From Myxococcota bacterium (GTDB lineage: Bacteria; Myxococcota_A; UBA9160; UBA4427): a stretch of 64,000 bases of DNA. Positions 1 through 7,820 of the stretch are shown one piece after another; position 1 is the first letter of the stretch, and each line of letters begins with the position of its first letter. The stretch spans positions 496,001-560,000 of the forward strand of contig JAWKRT010000002.1 in the NCBI GenBank assembly GCA_041389495.1, given 5' to 3'. The translations under genes were made by a program, and so were the position numbers. Below the pieces are notes generated by a model. The model was given only the letters and a program-made list of their open reading frames with translations, searched no databases and was not told the origin of the DNA.

Positions 1-519
1 CCGCGCGATGCCGAGCGCGCGCCAGTCGGCCGCGTGCACGGGCACGAGTGCCTCGATCGCCGCGCGCCACGCGCTGCGCCGCTCGTCGGGCGTCATCTGC
101 ACGTAGAGGCCTTCCGCCTGGTAGGACGGGCGGTCGAGCGGCGCCCAGCAGTCGATCGCGCGCATCACGAGGAAGGGCGTGCCGAGCACGGACGCGTCCT
201 CCTCGAGCCAGAGCACGTCGGGCACGGGCGCGCGCGTGTGCGCGGCGAGCGCGCGCATCGCGTCGTGCTGGAGCCGCAGGTCGTACTCGGGGAAGGGGCC
301 CTCCTCGCGCGGCGCGGCGCGCACGGCGAGCGCGAGCTCGCGCGCCTCGCCGCGCGCGTCGCGGAAGCGCGCCGTCGCGAGCGTGGTCTCGCTCGACATG
401 CCGCCCGGCGGCTTGCGCACCGCGTCGACGTCGACCGGCCCGGCGGCCTCGACGCGCGGCGCGAGCCAGGCGGCGAGGGCGGTGCGGAAGGCGAGCGCGT
501 CGTCCGGGGGGTCGGCCAC
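1..519 (-). CDS. Aminoglycoside-phosphotransferase-like protein, 3' end beyond the window edge
   Basis: An open frame enters from the left edge on the minus strand with strong G/C third positions; about 173 codons are visible. The stretch around GTPFLVMRAID, followed by a helix ending ALVPVHAADWRALG, is typical of APH/ACAD10-type phosphotransferases, kinase-fold proteins that phosphorylate small molecules or hydroxyacyl-CoAs. The catalytic loop lies past the window edge, so activity cannot be judged. I chose the GTG at 519. An in-frame ATG at 627 preceded by GGAG would add 36 residues, but it would overlap the divergent gene starting at 626. Family assignment is from motif memory; the specific substrate is unknown. 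Confidence 0.65.
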   Translation of the reverse strand, partial: MADPPDDALAFRTALAAWLAPRVEAAGPVDVDAVRKPPGGMSSETTLATARFRDARGEARELALAVRAAPREEGPFPEYDLRLQHDAMRALAAHTRAPVPDVLWLEEDASVLGTPFLVMRAIDCWAPLDRPSYQAEGLYVQMTPDERRSAWRAAIEALVPVHAADWRALGIAR

Positions 520-625
520 GCGCGCATCATCGAGGCTCGCCGGCCGGAATTCCAGCGCCTTGCGCCCCGCGCGGCCGGCGTCGGGAGCCTTGCCCTCGCG
601 GCGCGCGCCGCGTAGGAATCCGCAC

Positions 626-1753
626 ATGCTGACTCCGATGGACGACACGCTCTGGCACCAGCTCCCGACGACGTTCGATCACGTGGGCACGAGCGACCCG
701 CGCTTCTTCGACCGCTACTGGTTCGTCGCGAACGACCCGCGCGGCGGCGGCACGCTGCAGCTCACGCTCGGCGTCTACCAGAACATGAACGTGATGGACG
801 GCGGCTTCGTGTTCGCGCGCGACGGGCGGCAGCACAACGTGCGCGCGTCGCGCACGCTGCGCCCGCACTACGCGCCGTGCTGCGGGCCGATCGCCGTCGA
901 GGTGCTCGAGCCGCTCGCGCGCTTCGCGCTGCGCGTCGACGACGCCGCGTCGGGCGTGCGCGCCGAGCTCGAGTGGCGCGCGGAGTTCGACGCGCAGGAG
1001 GAGGTGCCGCAGTTCGTGCGGCAGCGCGGCCGCGTCGTGCGCGACTCGCGGCGCTTCGACCAGATCGGCGCGTGCGCGGGCTGGGTCGAGGCCGGCGGCC
1101 GCCGCACGGAGGTCGACTCCTGGTGGGCCGCGCGCGACCACTCGTGGGGCGTGCGCGAGCGCGTCGGCATCGACGAGCCGCAGACGGGCCCGCCGCCCGC
1201 GGCCGCGCCGGACGCCGCATCCGCCGGGGGCACCCTCTTCGCGTTCCTGTTCTTCTCGACCACGGCGATCGGTGGCCACGTGCAGCTCTCGCACTTCGCG
1301 GGCGAGGGCGACTACCTGAGCGCCGAGGTCGAGCGCCGCGGCGGCGGCGCGCCCGTGCGCCTCGCGCGCGCCGCGCTGCGCGCCGAGCTCGTCGACGACC
1401 GCTCGCCGCGCCGCTTCCGCGCGGCGTGGTTCGACGCCGCACTCGACGACGGTCGCCCCGTCGAGATCGAGATGCGCGCGCTCGGGTCGGCGATCGACAT
1501 GCAGGGGCTCGGCTACGGCGGCTACGACGACGGGCGCGGCCTCGGCGTCTGGCGCGGCGACGCGCACACCGAGCGCGACGTGTGGGACGTCTCGGACGCG
1601 TGCGAGGTCGTGCGCGACGGCGCGCGCGTGCGCCCCATCCACCGCATCCAGCCCGTGCGCGTCGCGGTGCGCGGCGGCGGCGTCGACGGCGAGGGAACGG
1701 GGAGCCTCACCTTCATCGCCGAGGGGCGGCTGCCGCAGCTCGGCCTCGGCTGA
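626..1753 (+). CDS. DUF7064-type protein (AttH/CrtC-like lipocalin-fold candidate)
   Basis: A 375-residue protein with no signal peptide or membrane segment. It opens DDTLWHQLPTTFDHVGTSD and carries a central WWAARDHSWGVR motif, the hallmark I associate with DUF7064/DUF7065 proteins and the related AttH/CrtC-like beta-barrel folds. No enzymatic activity is established for this family as far as I know. The start ATG at 626 follows a weak AGGA; a second in-frame ATG at 638 is possible. It is divergent from the phosphotransferase-like gene at the left edge; such pairs occur together in lipid- or steroid-catabolising bacteria, which is only a contextual hint. Confidence 0.65.
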   Translation: MLTPMDDTLWHQLPTTFDHVGTSDPRFFDRYWFVANDPRGGGTLQLTLGVYQNMNVMDGGFVFARDGRQHNVRASRTLRPHYAPCCGPIAVEVLEPLARFALRVDDAASGVRAELEWRAEFDAQEEVPQFVRQRGRVVRDSRRFDQIGACAGWVEAGGRRTEVDSWWAARDHSWGVRERVGIDEPQTGPPPAAAPDAASAGGTLFAFLFFSTTAIGGHVQLSHFAGEGDYLSAEVERRGGGAPVRLARAALRAELVDDRSPRRFRAAWFDAALDDGRPVEIEMRALGSAIDMQGLGYGGYDDGRGLGVWRGDAHTERDVWDVSDACEVVRDGARVRPIHRIQPVRVAVRGGGVDGEGTGSLTFIAEGRLPQLGLG

Positions 1754-1790
1754 GCGGCGCGGCGTGCCGCGTGCCGCTCGGCCCGCGCGC

Positions 1791-1852
1791 GGCGGTCGAA
1801 CGCGCGCCCCGCGGCGCGCGCGGCGGTCGAACGCGCGCCCCGCGGCGCGCGC
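1791..1852. repeat. Perfect 31-bp tandem duplication upstream of mauB
   Basis: Two identical 31-bp units lie head to tail (1791-1821 and 1822-1852), each beginning GGCGGTCGAACG. The second ends 8 nt before the candidate -10 hexamer of mauB. Either a recent slippage duplication or a duplicated regulator site; the sequence does not tell which. Confidence 0.9.
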
Positions 1853-1859
1853 GGCGGAG

Positions 1860-1865
1860 TAGGCT
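1860..1865 (+). promoter_or_regulatory. Candidate -10 element (TAGGCT) of a leaderless mauB transcript
   Basis: TAGGCT ends 6 nt before the mauB ATG, and no Shine-Dalgarno sequence precedes the start. This spacing would put transcription initiation at or next to the start codon. No clear -35 box is visible. Confidence 0.45.
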
Positions 1866-1871
1866 GCGCGC

Positions 1872-3110
1872 ATGCCGACCGCCCACGCCCCGCGCGCGTC
1901 GCTCCCGGCACTCGGGGCCGCGCTCGCGATCGGCCTCCTCGTCGCACCGCTCGCCGCGCGCGCCGATGCGCGCGCGCCGCGCTCGCTCGTCGCGCCCGCG
2001 CTCGGCGCGCACCACGTCTGGGTGACCGACACGCTCTTCGGGCACGCGCAGGTCTTCGACGGCGACACGGGCGAGGCGGTCGCGACGATCGACACGGGCA
2101 TGACGCTCTCGCCGAAGCCCCCGCACCACGCGCGTTCGCGGAGCGAGCTCTACTCGGTCGAGATCGCCTACGCGCGCTTCCGCCGCGGCGAGCGCACCGA
2201 CTACGTCACCATCCACGACGACCGCACCTACGAGGTGAAGGGCGAGGTCGTGCTGCCGACGCGCACGTCCGAGAGCGCGACGTCGCTCGGCTACTCGGCG
2301 CTGCTCGACGACGAACGCTTCCTCGCCACGTTCAACCAGCTCCCCGTCGCGAGCGTGTCGATCACCGACATGGAGGCGCGCGCCTTCGTCGGCGCGATCC
2401 CGATCGCGGGGTGCGCGGGCATCTACCCGCTCGGCGCGCGTCGCTTCGCGTCGCTCTGCGCGGACGGCACGCTGCTCGAGGTCGCCCTCGACGACGCGGG
2501 GCGCGTGCAGCGCCGCGCGTCGACGCCGCGCTTCTTCGACGCCGTCGAGGACCCGGTGATGATGGCCGGCGGGCGCGCCGGCGCGCGCTGGGTGTTCGTG
2601 ACGTTCGCCGGCGTCGTGCACGAGGTCGACTTCGCGGGCGACGCGCCCGCGCTCGCCAGCTGGTCGCTGCTCGACGACGCCGATCGCGCGCAGGGCTGGC
2701 GGCCGGGCGGCAAGCAGAACGTCGCGCTGCACGCGGCCTCGGGGCGCCTCTACGCGATCGTGCACCGCGGCGGGACGGGGTCGCACAAGGAGGCGGGGCC
2801 CGAGGTCTGGGCGTTCGACCTCGCGTCGCACGCGCGCGTCGCGCGCATCGCGATGCCGAACTTCGCGGCGGCCTTCCTCGCGACGACGCTGCAGGTCGAG
2901 CGCGGCGGCGTCGTCGGCTGGCTGCTCGACGCGCTGCTGCCCGGCGGCGGCGCGCACTCGATCGCCGTCACGCAGGACGACGCGCCGCTGCTCTTCGCGC
3001 GCAACGAGCAGCTCGGGGCCGTCGCCGTGCTCGACGCGCGCACCGGCGACTTCGTGCGCTGGATCGACGAGGTCGGGATCACGGGCAACCGGCTCGAGGT
3101 GGAGCGGTGA
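1872..3110 (+). CDS. mauB: Methylamine (or aromatic amine) dehydrogenase heavy chain
   Basis: A 412-residue periplasmic protein with an N-terminal signal peptide (hydrophobic core about residues 12-28, ending LAARADA). The remainder has the repeating WD-like blades of the seven-bladed MauB beta-propeller. Family-specific stretches include GCAGIYPLGARRF, the WRPGGKQNVALH segment and HKEAGPEVWAFD. Heavy chains form an alpha2-beta2 complex with the TTQ-bearing light chain and shape substrate access; amines are oxidised to aldehyde and ammonia in the periplasm. It heads an operon whose following genes overlap by 4 nt each. Methylamine versus aromatic amine specificity cannot be decided from the sequence by eye. 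Start chosen from the signal peptide and the -10 hexamer 6 nt upstream. Confidence 0.9.
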   Translation: MPTAHAPRASLPALGAALAIGLLVAPLAARADARAPRSLVAPALGAHHVWVTDTLFGHAQVFDGDTGEAVATIDTGMTLSPKPPHHARSRSELYSVEIAYARFRRGERTDYVTIHDDRTYEVKGEVVLPTRTSESATSLGYSALLDDERFLATFNQLPVASVSITDMEARAFVGAIPIAGCAGIYPLGARRFASLCADGTLLEVALDDAGRVQRRASTPRFFDAVEDPVMMAGGRAGARWVFVTFAGVVHEVDFAGDAPALASWSLLDDADRAQGWRPGGKQNVALHAASGRLYAIVHRGGTGSHKEAGPEVWAFDLASHARVARIAMPNFAAAFLATTLQVERGGVVGWLLDALLPGGGAHSIAVTQDDAPLLFARNEQLGAVAVLDARTGDFVRWIDEVGITGNRLEVER

Positions 3111-3832
3111 GCGCGCTCGCGGCGCTCGACGCCGTCGCCCGCGACCCGGCGACCGCGCTCGTCGCGCGGCTCGCCCTCGCGCTGCTCTTCGCGAGCGCGG
3201 CGCTGCACAAGGCGCGGGGCCCGCGCGCGTTCGCCGCGACGGTGCGCGACTACCGCGTCCTTCCCGCGGCGGCTGCGGCACCCGCCGCGCTCGCGATCGC
3301 CGCGCTCGAGGCGGCCGTGGCCGCCGGGCTGACGGCCGCCGCGGGGCTCGCGATCGCGGGAAGCGAGCCCGGCGGCGCGAGCGCGCCGTTCGCGCACGGG
3401 GGCGCGTCCGTTCCGCTCGCGCACGCGGGCACGTCCGTTCCGCTCGCGCACGCGGGCACCTCCATTCTGCTCGCGCACACAGGCGCGCTCGGGCTGCTCG
3501 GCGCGTACTCGGCCGCGATCGCCGCGAACCTCGCGCGCGGCCGGCGCGACGTCGACTGCGGCTGCCTCGGCCCGGGGCGGCGCCAGCCGATCGCGCCGTG
3601 GATGCTCGCGCGCAACGCCGCGCTCGCGCTCGCGGCCGCGTGGCCCTGGCTCGCGCCGTCGAGCGCACCGCGCGCGCTCGGCGCGCTCGACGCGGCGACC
3701 GTCGCGTTCGCGCTCGCCGCGCTCGCGCTCCTCTGGACGGGAGCCCACGCGGTCGCGGCCCTGCCCGCGGCCGCGCGCGCGCGCGACGCGCGAAGCGGCC
3801 GCGTCCCTCACACGGCGGAGGTCGCGCCATGA
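3107..3832 (+). CDS. mauE: Methylamine utilization membrane protein MauE
   Basis: A 241-residue integral membrane protein of the MauE/DoxX-like family, needed in known mau operons for light-chain maturation (disulfide formation) with MauD. The GTG start overlaps the mauB stop as GTGA. Visible features are an N-terminal membrane helix (ALVARLALALLFASAALHK), a second helix rich in Ala/Leu, and a VDCGCLGPG cysteine pair that is characteristic of MauE-like proteins. Between the second and third helices is an insertion made of four 9-residue repeats (residues about 90-125), encoded by four 27-bp units. I do not know this insertion from other MauE proteins; it probably lies in an extracytoplasmic loop. 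Confidence 0.87.
   Translation: MSALAALDAVARDPATALVARLALALLFASAALHKARGPRAFAATVRDYRVLPAAAAAPAALAIAALEAAVAAGLTAAAGLAIAGSEPGGASAPFAHGGASVPLAHAGTSVPLAHAGTSILLAHTGALGLLGAYSAAIAANLARGRRDVDCGCLGPGRRQPIAPWMLARNAALALAAAWPWLAPSSAPRALGALDAATVAFALAALALLWTGAHAVAALPAAARARDARSGRVPHTAEVAP
3374..3481 (+). repeat. Four 27-bp in-frame tandem repeats inside mauE
   Basis: Units at 3374-3400, 3401-3427, 3428-3454 and 3455-3481 encode variants of GTSVPLAHA. Units two and three are nearly identical at the DNA level and the outer ones are more diverged, as expected from internal slippage. The unit length is a multiple of three, so the frame is kept. Confidence 0.9.
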
Positions 3833-4503
3833 CGCAGGCGCTGCTCGTCTCGAACGCGCTCCTGTGGGTCGTCGTGCTCGCGCTCGCGGCGCTCGTCGTC
3901 GCGCTCGTGCGCCAGATCGGCGTGCTGCACGAGCGCCTCGCACCCGTCGGCGCACTCGCGCGCGCGAGCGCGCTCGAGGTCGGGCAGCCGGCGCCGCGCC
4001 TCGCGCTCGCGGATCTCGACGCGGGCGCGCAGGCCGCCGCCGCCGGCCTGCGCGGCGAGCCGGTGCGCATCGGATTCCCCGGCGAGCCGGGGCCGACGCT
4101 CGTCTTCTTCCTCTCGCCCGCGTGCCCGGTGTGCAAGGAGCTCCTGCCGACGCTGCGCCGCGTGGTCGGCGACGAGTCGCGCGCGGGCGGCGCGCCCGTG
4201 CGGCTCGTGCTCGCGAGCGACGGCGACCCGGCCGAGCACCGCGCGTTCCGCCGCGCGCACGCGCTCGGCGAGGTGCCGTACGTGCTGTCGACCGAGCTCG
4301 GGATGCGCTTCGGCGCGGGGCAGCTCCCGACCGCGGTGCTGCTCGACGCGGACGGCGTCGTGCGCGCGCGCGGCCTCGTGAACACGCGCGAGCACCTCGA
4401 GAGCCTGTTCGAGGCGGCGGCGCTCGGCGTCGCGTCGCTGCAGGAGCACGTCGCGCGGCGCGCGCGCCCGCTCGCCGTGGTCGACGGCGGAGCGCGCTCG
4501 TGA
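3829..4503 (+). CDS. mauD: Thioredoxin-like protein MauD
   Basis: A 224-residue protein with one N-terminal membrane anchor (about residues 8-28) and a periplasmic thioredoxin fold. The redox motif CPVC is at C99/C102 in the context FFLSPACPVCKELL; the cis-proline region reads GQLPTAVLLDADG. In characterised mau systems MauD acts with MauE in forming the six disulfides of the light chain; loss of either gives unstable light chain. The ATG overlaps the mauE stop as ATGA. Length and domain order match the family. Confidence 0.9.
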   Translation: MTQALLVSNALLWVVVLALAALVVALVRQIGVLHERLAPVGALARASALEVGQPAPRLALADLDAGAQAAAAGLRGEPVRIGFPGEPGPTLVFFLSPACPVCKELLPTLRRVVGDESRAGGAPVRLVLASDGDPAEHRAFRRAHALGEVPYVLSTELGMRFGAGQLPTAVLLDADGVVRARGLVNTREHLESLFEAAALGVASLQEHVARRARPLAVVDGGARS

Positions 4504-5093
4504 GCGCGGGGCGCGGCGGCGTCGACGAGGCGGTCGAGCGCATGGCGCGCGCGCTCGCGCGCGCGACCGGACGGCGGCACTTCCTCGCGCGCGCGGGCCG
4601 CGCGCTGCTCGCCGGGGTCGGCGTCGCGAGCCTCCCACTGCTGCCGGTCGCGCGCGGCGCGCGCGCCGAGGCGCGAGACGGAGCGCCGACCGCGCCGGAC
4701 GCGCCGCCGCCCGACACCGCGATCGACGGGCCCGAGGGCGACCCGAAGCGCTGCGAGTACTGGCGGCACTGCGCGATCGACGGCTTCGCGTGCTCGTGCT
4801 GCGGCGGGAGCGCCGACGCGTGCCCGCCCGGGAGCGAGATGAGTCCGGTCACGTGGATCGGCACGTGCCGCAACCCGGCCGACGGCCAGCACTACGTGAT
4901 CTCGTACAACGACTGCTGCGGGAAGGGCTTCTGCGGGCGCTGCATGTGCAACCGCAACGAGGGCGACCGGCCCGACTACCACTGGGTGCGCGCGAACGAC
5001 ATCAACTGGTGCGCGGGCGCGGAGTCGCAGGCCTATCACTGCTCGGTGGCGATCGTCGTGAAGCGCGCCGACGGCCCGCAGCCCGAGCGATGA
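4500..5093 (+). CDS. mauA: Methylamine (or aromatic amine) dehydrogenase light chain, TTQ-bearing subunit
   Basis: A 197-residue precursor. A twin-arginine signal is visible (GRRHFLARAG, residues 24-33, then a hydrophobic stretch), as expected for MauA. Both tryptophans that are cross-linked into TTQ in the Paracoccus enzyme are present: W119 (SPVTWIGTC) and W170 (NDINWCAGAE). The active-site aspartates correspond to D94 (CAIDG) and D138 (YNDCC). I count 14 cysteines in the mature region against 12 in the Paracoccus protein; the two extra are C101 and C145. GTG start overlaps the mauD stop (GTGA). TTQ formation in known MADH needs the dihaem enzyme MauG, which is not encoded in this window. 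Confidence 0.92.
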   Translation: MSAGRGGVDEAVERMARALARATGRRHFLARAGRALLAGVGVASLPLLPVARGARAEARDGAPTAPDAPPPDTAIDGPEGDPKRCEYWRHCAIDGFACSCCGGSADACPPGSEMSPVTWIGTCRNPADGQHYVISYNDCCGKGFCGRCMCNRNEGDRPDYHWVRANDINWCAGAESQAYHCSVAIVVKRADGPQPER

Positions 5094-5530
5094 CGCGCGC
5101 GCGCGGCCGGCGCGCGCGCAGTGCGGCGCGGCGCGCCCCGCACGCCGCCGCGGCGCTCGCCGCCTCGGTGGTCGCGCTCGCCCTCGCTCCGGCGCCCGCG
5201 CGCGCCGACCTCGAGGACGACTACCTGCTGCAGTGCGCGGGCTGCCACGGCGCGGACGGCGCGGGCGTGCCCGGCAAGGTGCCGTCGCTGCGCGGGCTCG
5301 GCGCGCTGCTCGAGCGGCCGGGCGGCCGCGAGTATCTCGTGCGCGTGCCGGGCGTGGCCCAGGCCGCGCTTCCCGACGAGCGGCTCGCGGCGCTGCTCGG
5401 CTTCGTGCTCGAGCGCTTCGCGGGCGCGCGGCCCGCGCCCCCGTACGGCGCCGACGAGGTCGGTCGGCTGCGCGCGCTCCCGCTGCGCGACCCCGAGCGC
5501 GCGCGCGCGGAGATCGTGGCCCGGCCGTGA
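5090..5530 (+). CDS. Small mono-haem c-type cytochrome of the mau operon
   Basis: A 146-residue protein with a signal peptide ending APARADL and a single haem-binding CAGCH (C49, C52, H53). It overlaps mauA by ATGA and ends the operon, so it is the best local candidate for the electron acceptor or a maturation partner of the amine dehydrogenase. No amicyanin gene (mauC) is present here. Unusually, the mature protein has no methionine and no second histidine, so the usual Met or His sixth haem ligand is missing. It is not MauG, which is larger and has two haem motifs. Confidence 0.8.
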   Translation: MTRARGRRARSAARRAPHAAAALAASVVALALAPAPARADLEDDYLLQCAGCHGADGAGVPGKVPSLRGLGALLERPGGREYLVRVPGVAQAALPDERLAALLGFVLERFAGARPAPPYGADEVGRLRALPLRDPERARAEIVARP

Positions 5531-5608
5531 GGCGGAGGTAGTCTCCGGCGCGCTCACCGCGTCGGTCGCGCACGGCGCACCGCGCACGCACACGAGGGAG
5601 TCCACGCC

Positions 5609-6079
5609 ATGGCGATCGAAGAGGGGAAGAAGGCGCCGGCCTTCAAGCTCACCGACCAGGACGGCAACGTGCACAAGCTCTCGGACTACGCCGGGAGCGA
5701 CGTCGTCCTCTACTTCTACCCGCGCGACGACACGCCGGGCTGCACGAAGGAGGCCTGCGGCTTCCGCGACCTCTACAAGAAGCTCGAGAAGCGCGGCGTC
5801 GCGGTGCTCGGCGTCTCGCCCGACGGCGCGGCCGCGCACACGAAGTTCATCGAGAAGTACCGCCTGCCGTTCACGCTGCTCTCCGACCCGGACAAGGCCG
5901 TGATGACGAAGTACGGCGCGTTCGGCGAGAAGATGATGTACGGCAAGAAGACGATGGGCGTCATCCGCAGCACGGTGTGGATCGGGCCCGACGGCAAGGT
6001 CGTGAAGCACTGGGCCCGCGTGCCGAAGGCCGACCAGCACCCGGCGAAGGTGCTCGAGGCGATCGAGGCGCGAGGCTAG
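5609..6079 (+). CDS. bcp: Thioredoxin-dependent peroxiredoxin (Bcp/PrxQ type)
   Basis: A 156-residue cytoplasmic peroxiredoxin, full length for the Bcp/PrxQ subfamily, reducing hydrogen peroxide and organic hydroperoxides. The peroxidatic cysteine is C45 in DDTPGCTKEACGFRD, with the resolving cysteine at C50 in the same helix, as in atypical 2-Cys Bcp proteins. The start ATG follows GAGGGAG. The gene is richer in lysine than its neighbours, normal for this family. It runs in the same direction as the mau operon with a 78-nt gap, so co-transcription is possible but not shown. Confidence 0.92.
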   Translation: MAIEEGKKAPAFKLTDQDGNVHKLSDYAGSDVVLYFYPRDDTPGCTKEACGFRDLYKKLEKRGVAVLGVSPDGAAAHTKFIEKYRLPFTLLSDPDKAVMTKYGAFGEKMMYGKKTMGVIRSTVWIGPDGKVVKHWARVPKADQHPAKVLEAIEARG

Positions 6080-6106
6080 GCGCGCGGCCCCGCCGCCGCG
6101 CGCTCG

Positions 6107-6850
6107 CTAGTCGGCGGGGACGGGCGGCGGGCTCGCGATCATCGCCACGACCGCGTCGCGCACGGCGCCGCGCGTCGCGACGGCGAGCGCGCTGCGCTTC
6201 ACGCCGGGGAGCTCGACCGCGACGCCCCACGCGTTCTTGCGCCACGAGGCCGTTCCCTCGCCGCGGTAGGAGCGCACGAGCGCGCCGTCCCAGTACACCC
6301 GCAGCTCGACCTCGGCGGCCTGGTCGCCGAGGAACGGGAGGCCCGGCACGAGCGACAGCAGCGTGATCCCGTCGAGCGCGTTCCAGAGCATCTTGCCGAA
6401 GCCGGTCGTCGCGCGGCCCGCGACGCGCCGGCCCTGGATGTGGAGCCGCGCGTTCGGGACGAAGCGGCGCACGACGCCCTGGTCCTCGAGCGCGAAGCGG
6501 AGCTCTTCCTGGATCGAGGCGTCGTCGTAGCGCTCCATGTGCGTCGTGGTGGCGACGTCCGTCGTGTTGATCGTGTGCGTCGTGCCGGGCGTCGTGCTCG
6601 TGCCGGGCGTGTAGAGGGACCCGACGCCCGAGCTCACGCTCGTGCTGTAGCCCGCGGCGCGGAAGTCCTCGAAGACGAGGCCCGTCAGCGTCACGTCGCC
6701 GAGCAGCGGCCGCACGAGTCGCGGGATCTCGGGCGCGGGCCCGGGCGTCACGGTGCCGCAGGCGATCGACGTCGCCGCGAGCGCCGCGAGCGCGGCGATC
6801 CGGAGCGGGAGGGCGAGCCGCGAGAACGGAGTCGGGTGTGCGTGCGTCAT
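6107..6850 (-). CDS. Putative outer-membrane or periplasmic lipoprotein, function unknown
   Basis: A 247-residue protein with a lipoprotein signal: a hydrophobic stretch and the lipobox TSIAC, the lipidated cysteine being residue 31. The middle is Ser/Thr/Gly-rich (about residues 70-100) and the C-terminal part has alternating hydrophobic strands such as AEVELRVYWDGALVRSYRG. I do not recognise the family. The ATG at 6850 is preferred over the in-frame ATG at 6862 because a GATGCT hexamer ends 7 nt upstream of the former. Convergent with bcp. Confidence 0.65.
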   Translation of the reverse strand: MTHAHPTPFSRLALPLRIAALAALAATSIACGTVTPGPAPEIPRLVRPLLGDVTLTGLVFEDFRAAGYSTSVSSGVGSLYTPGTSTTPGTTHTINTTDVATTTHMERYDDASIQEELRFALEDQGVVRRFVPNARLHIQGRRVAGRATTGFGKMLWNALDGITLLSLVPGLPFLGDQAAEVELRVYWDGALVRSYRGEGTASWRKNAWGVAVELPGVKRSALAVATRGAVRDAVVAMIASPPPVPAD

Positions 6851-6857
6851 GGGCGGC

Positions 6858-6863
6858 AGCATC
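6858..6863 (-). promoter_or_regulatory. Candidate -10 element (GATGCT) of the lipoprotein gene
   Basis: GATGCT on the minus strand ends 7 nt before the ATG at 6850; no Shine-Dalgarno sequence is present. Weaker than the other examples because the first base is not T. Confidence 0.3.
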
Positions 6864-6899
6864 GACTGCCGCCGCCCGCTCCGTCAGCGGCCGGCTGCC

Positions 6900-7781
6900 C
6901 TAGTCCGTTCGGCCGGGAGCCCGCTGCGCGTCGCCGCGCCGCCGGCCGCGCGCCGCGAGCCACGCGAGCCCCGAGGCGATGAGCACGCCCGCTCCGGGCT
7001 CGGGCACGGCCGCGGTCTGCGCGTTCGCGAGCACCTCCGTCAGGAACGCGAACGTCGCGGTGTCGAAGTCGCCGTTCGTGTTGTCGAGCTCGAACTGCAG
7101 CTGGCCGGTCTCGACGTTGCCGAGGTTCGCCGTCGTGCCCGAGGCCGTGCCGAAGGCGAGGTCGACGTAGCTCGAGTACACGATCGTCCCGCCGTTCAGG
7201 TCGAGCGTCGCGTCGATGAAGCCGACCGCCTGGCCGGGATCCGGCTCGGCGAGGTCCATGCTCCACGTGAGCGTGTAGTTGAAGACGTACGTCACGAGGT
7301 CGGACACGTAGTTCACGAACTCGAGCGTCGTCTCCTCGGTGTAGGCGCCCGTGAACTGCGAGCCCGCGCCCGACGCCGAGGCGTCGGCGGTGAGCTGGAT
7401 CTCGAACGTCTCGCCGAACGGGAACGTGCCGTTGTACTGGTCGAACGGGACGCCGCCCGCGAGCGCCGAGCCCGACGACGAGCGCGCGCCCGTTCCCTGC
7501 TCGAACAGCCCCTCGGTGCCGAAGCTGTCGAGGAAGCTGAAGTCGTAGTCGGAGCCCTCGACGAGCCCGAAGCCCGACGTCGTGTAGTAGGCGCCCGAGA
7601 ACTCGATCTCGAGCGTCGCGACGACGCTCGACGAGTTGAGGGCGCGCGCTTCGCGCGGGGCGGCGAAGCCGGCCGCGAACGCCAGGAGCCCGAGGGCAAG
7701 CGGGAGCGAGAGCGGGAGCGCGCGGCGCCGGCGGGCGGTGCGGCTGCGGGGAGCGTCGAGCGAAGGGCACACGGAAGGCAT
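6900..7781 (-). CDS. PEP-CTERM sorting-signal secreted protein
   Basis: A 293-residue exported protein. It has an N-terminal signal sequence, a Ser/Thr/Gly-rich beta-type body, and a C-terminal sorting signal: VPEP near residue 259, a hydrophobic helix, then an Arg cluster (AARGRRR). PEP-CTERM proteins are processed by an exosortase and delivered to the outer surface or extracellular matrix; no exosortase gene is in this window. The ATG at 7781 follows GGAGG with 5-nt spacing. A further upstream in-frame start at 7814 lacks such support. A near-consensus sigma-54 promoter lies about 40 nt upstream. Confidence 0.8.
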   Translation of the reverse strand: MPSVCPSLDAPRSRTARRRRALPLSLPLALGLLAFAAGFAAPREARALNSSSVVATLEIEFSGAYYTTSGFGLVEGSDYDFSFLDSFGTEGLFEQGTGARSSSGSALAGGVPFDQYNGTFPFGETFEIQLTADASASGAGSQFTGAYTEETTLEFVNYVSDLVTYVFNYTLTWSMDLAEPDPGQAVGFIDATLDLNGGTIVYSSYVDLAFGTASGTTANLGNVETGQLQFELDNTNGDFDTATFAFLTEVLANAQTAAVPEPGAGVLIASGLAWLAARGRRRGDAQRAPGRTD

Positions 7782-7820
7782 CCGATCCTCCAAGGGACCC
7801 CTTCCGCGGCGCAACGCATG

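Noticed and set aside
1713..5591. A 1292-codon open frame on the minus strand across the mau operon
   Set aside because: It is an antisense shadow produced by the very high G+C content; it is dominated by Arg/Ala/Pro and has no domains, while the plus strand encodes the mau proteins.
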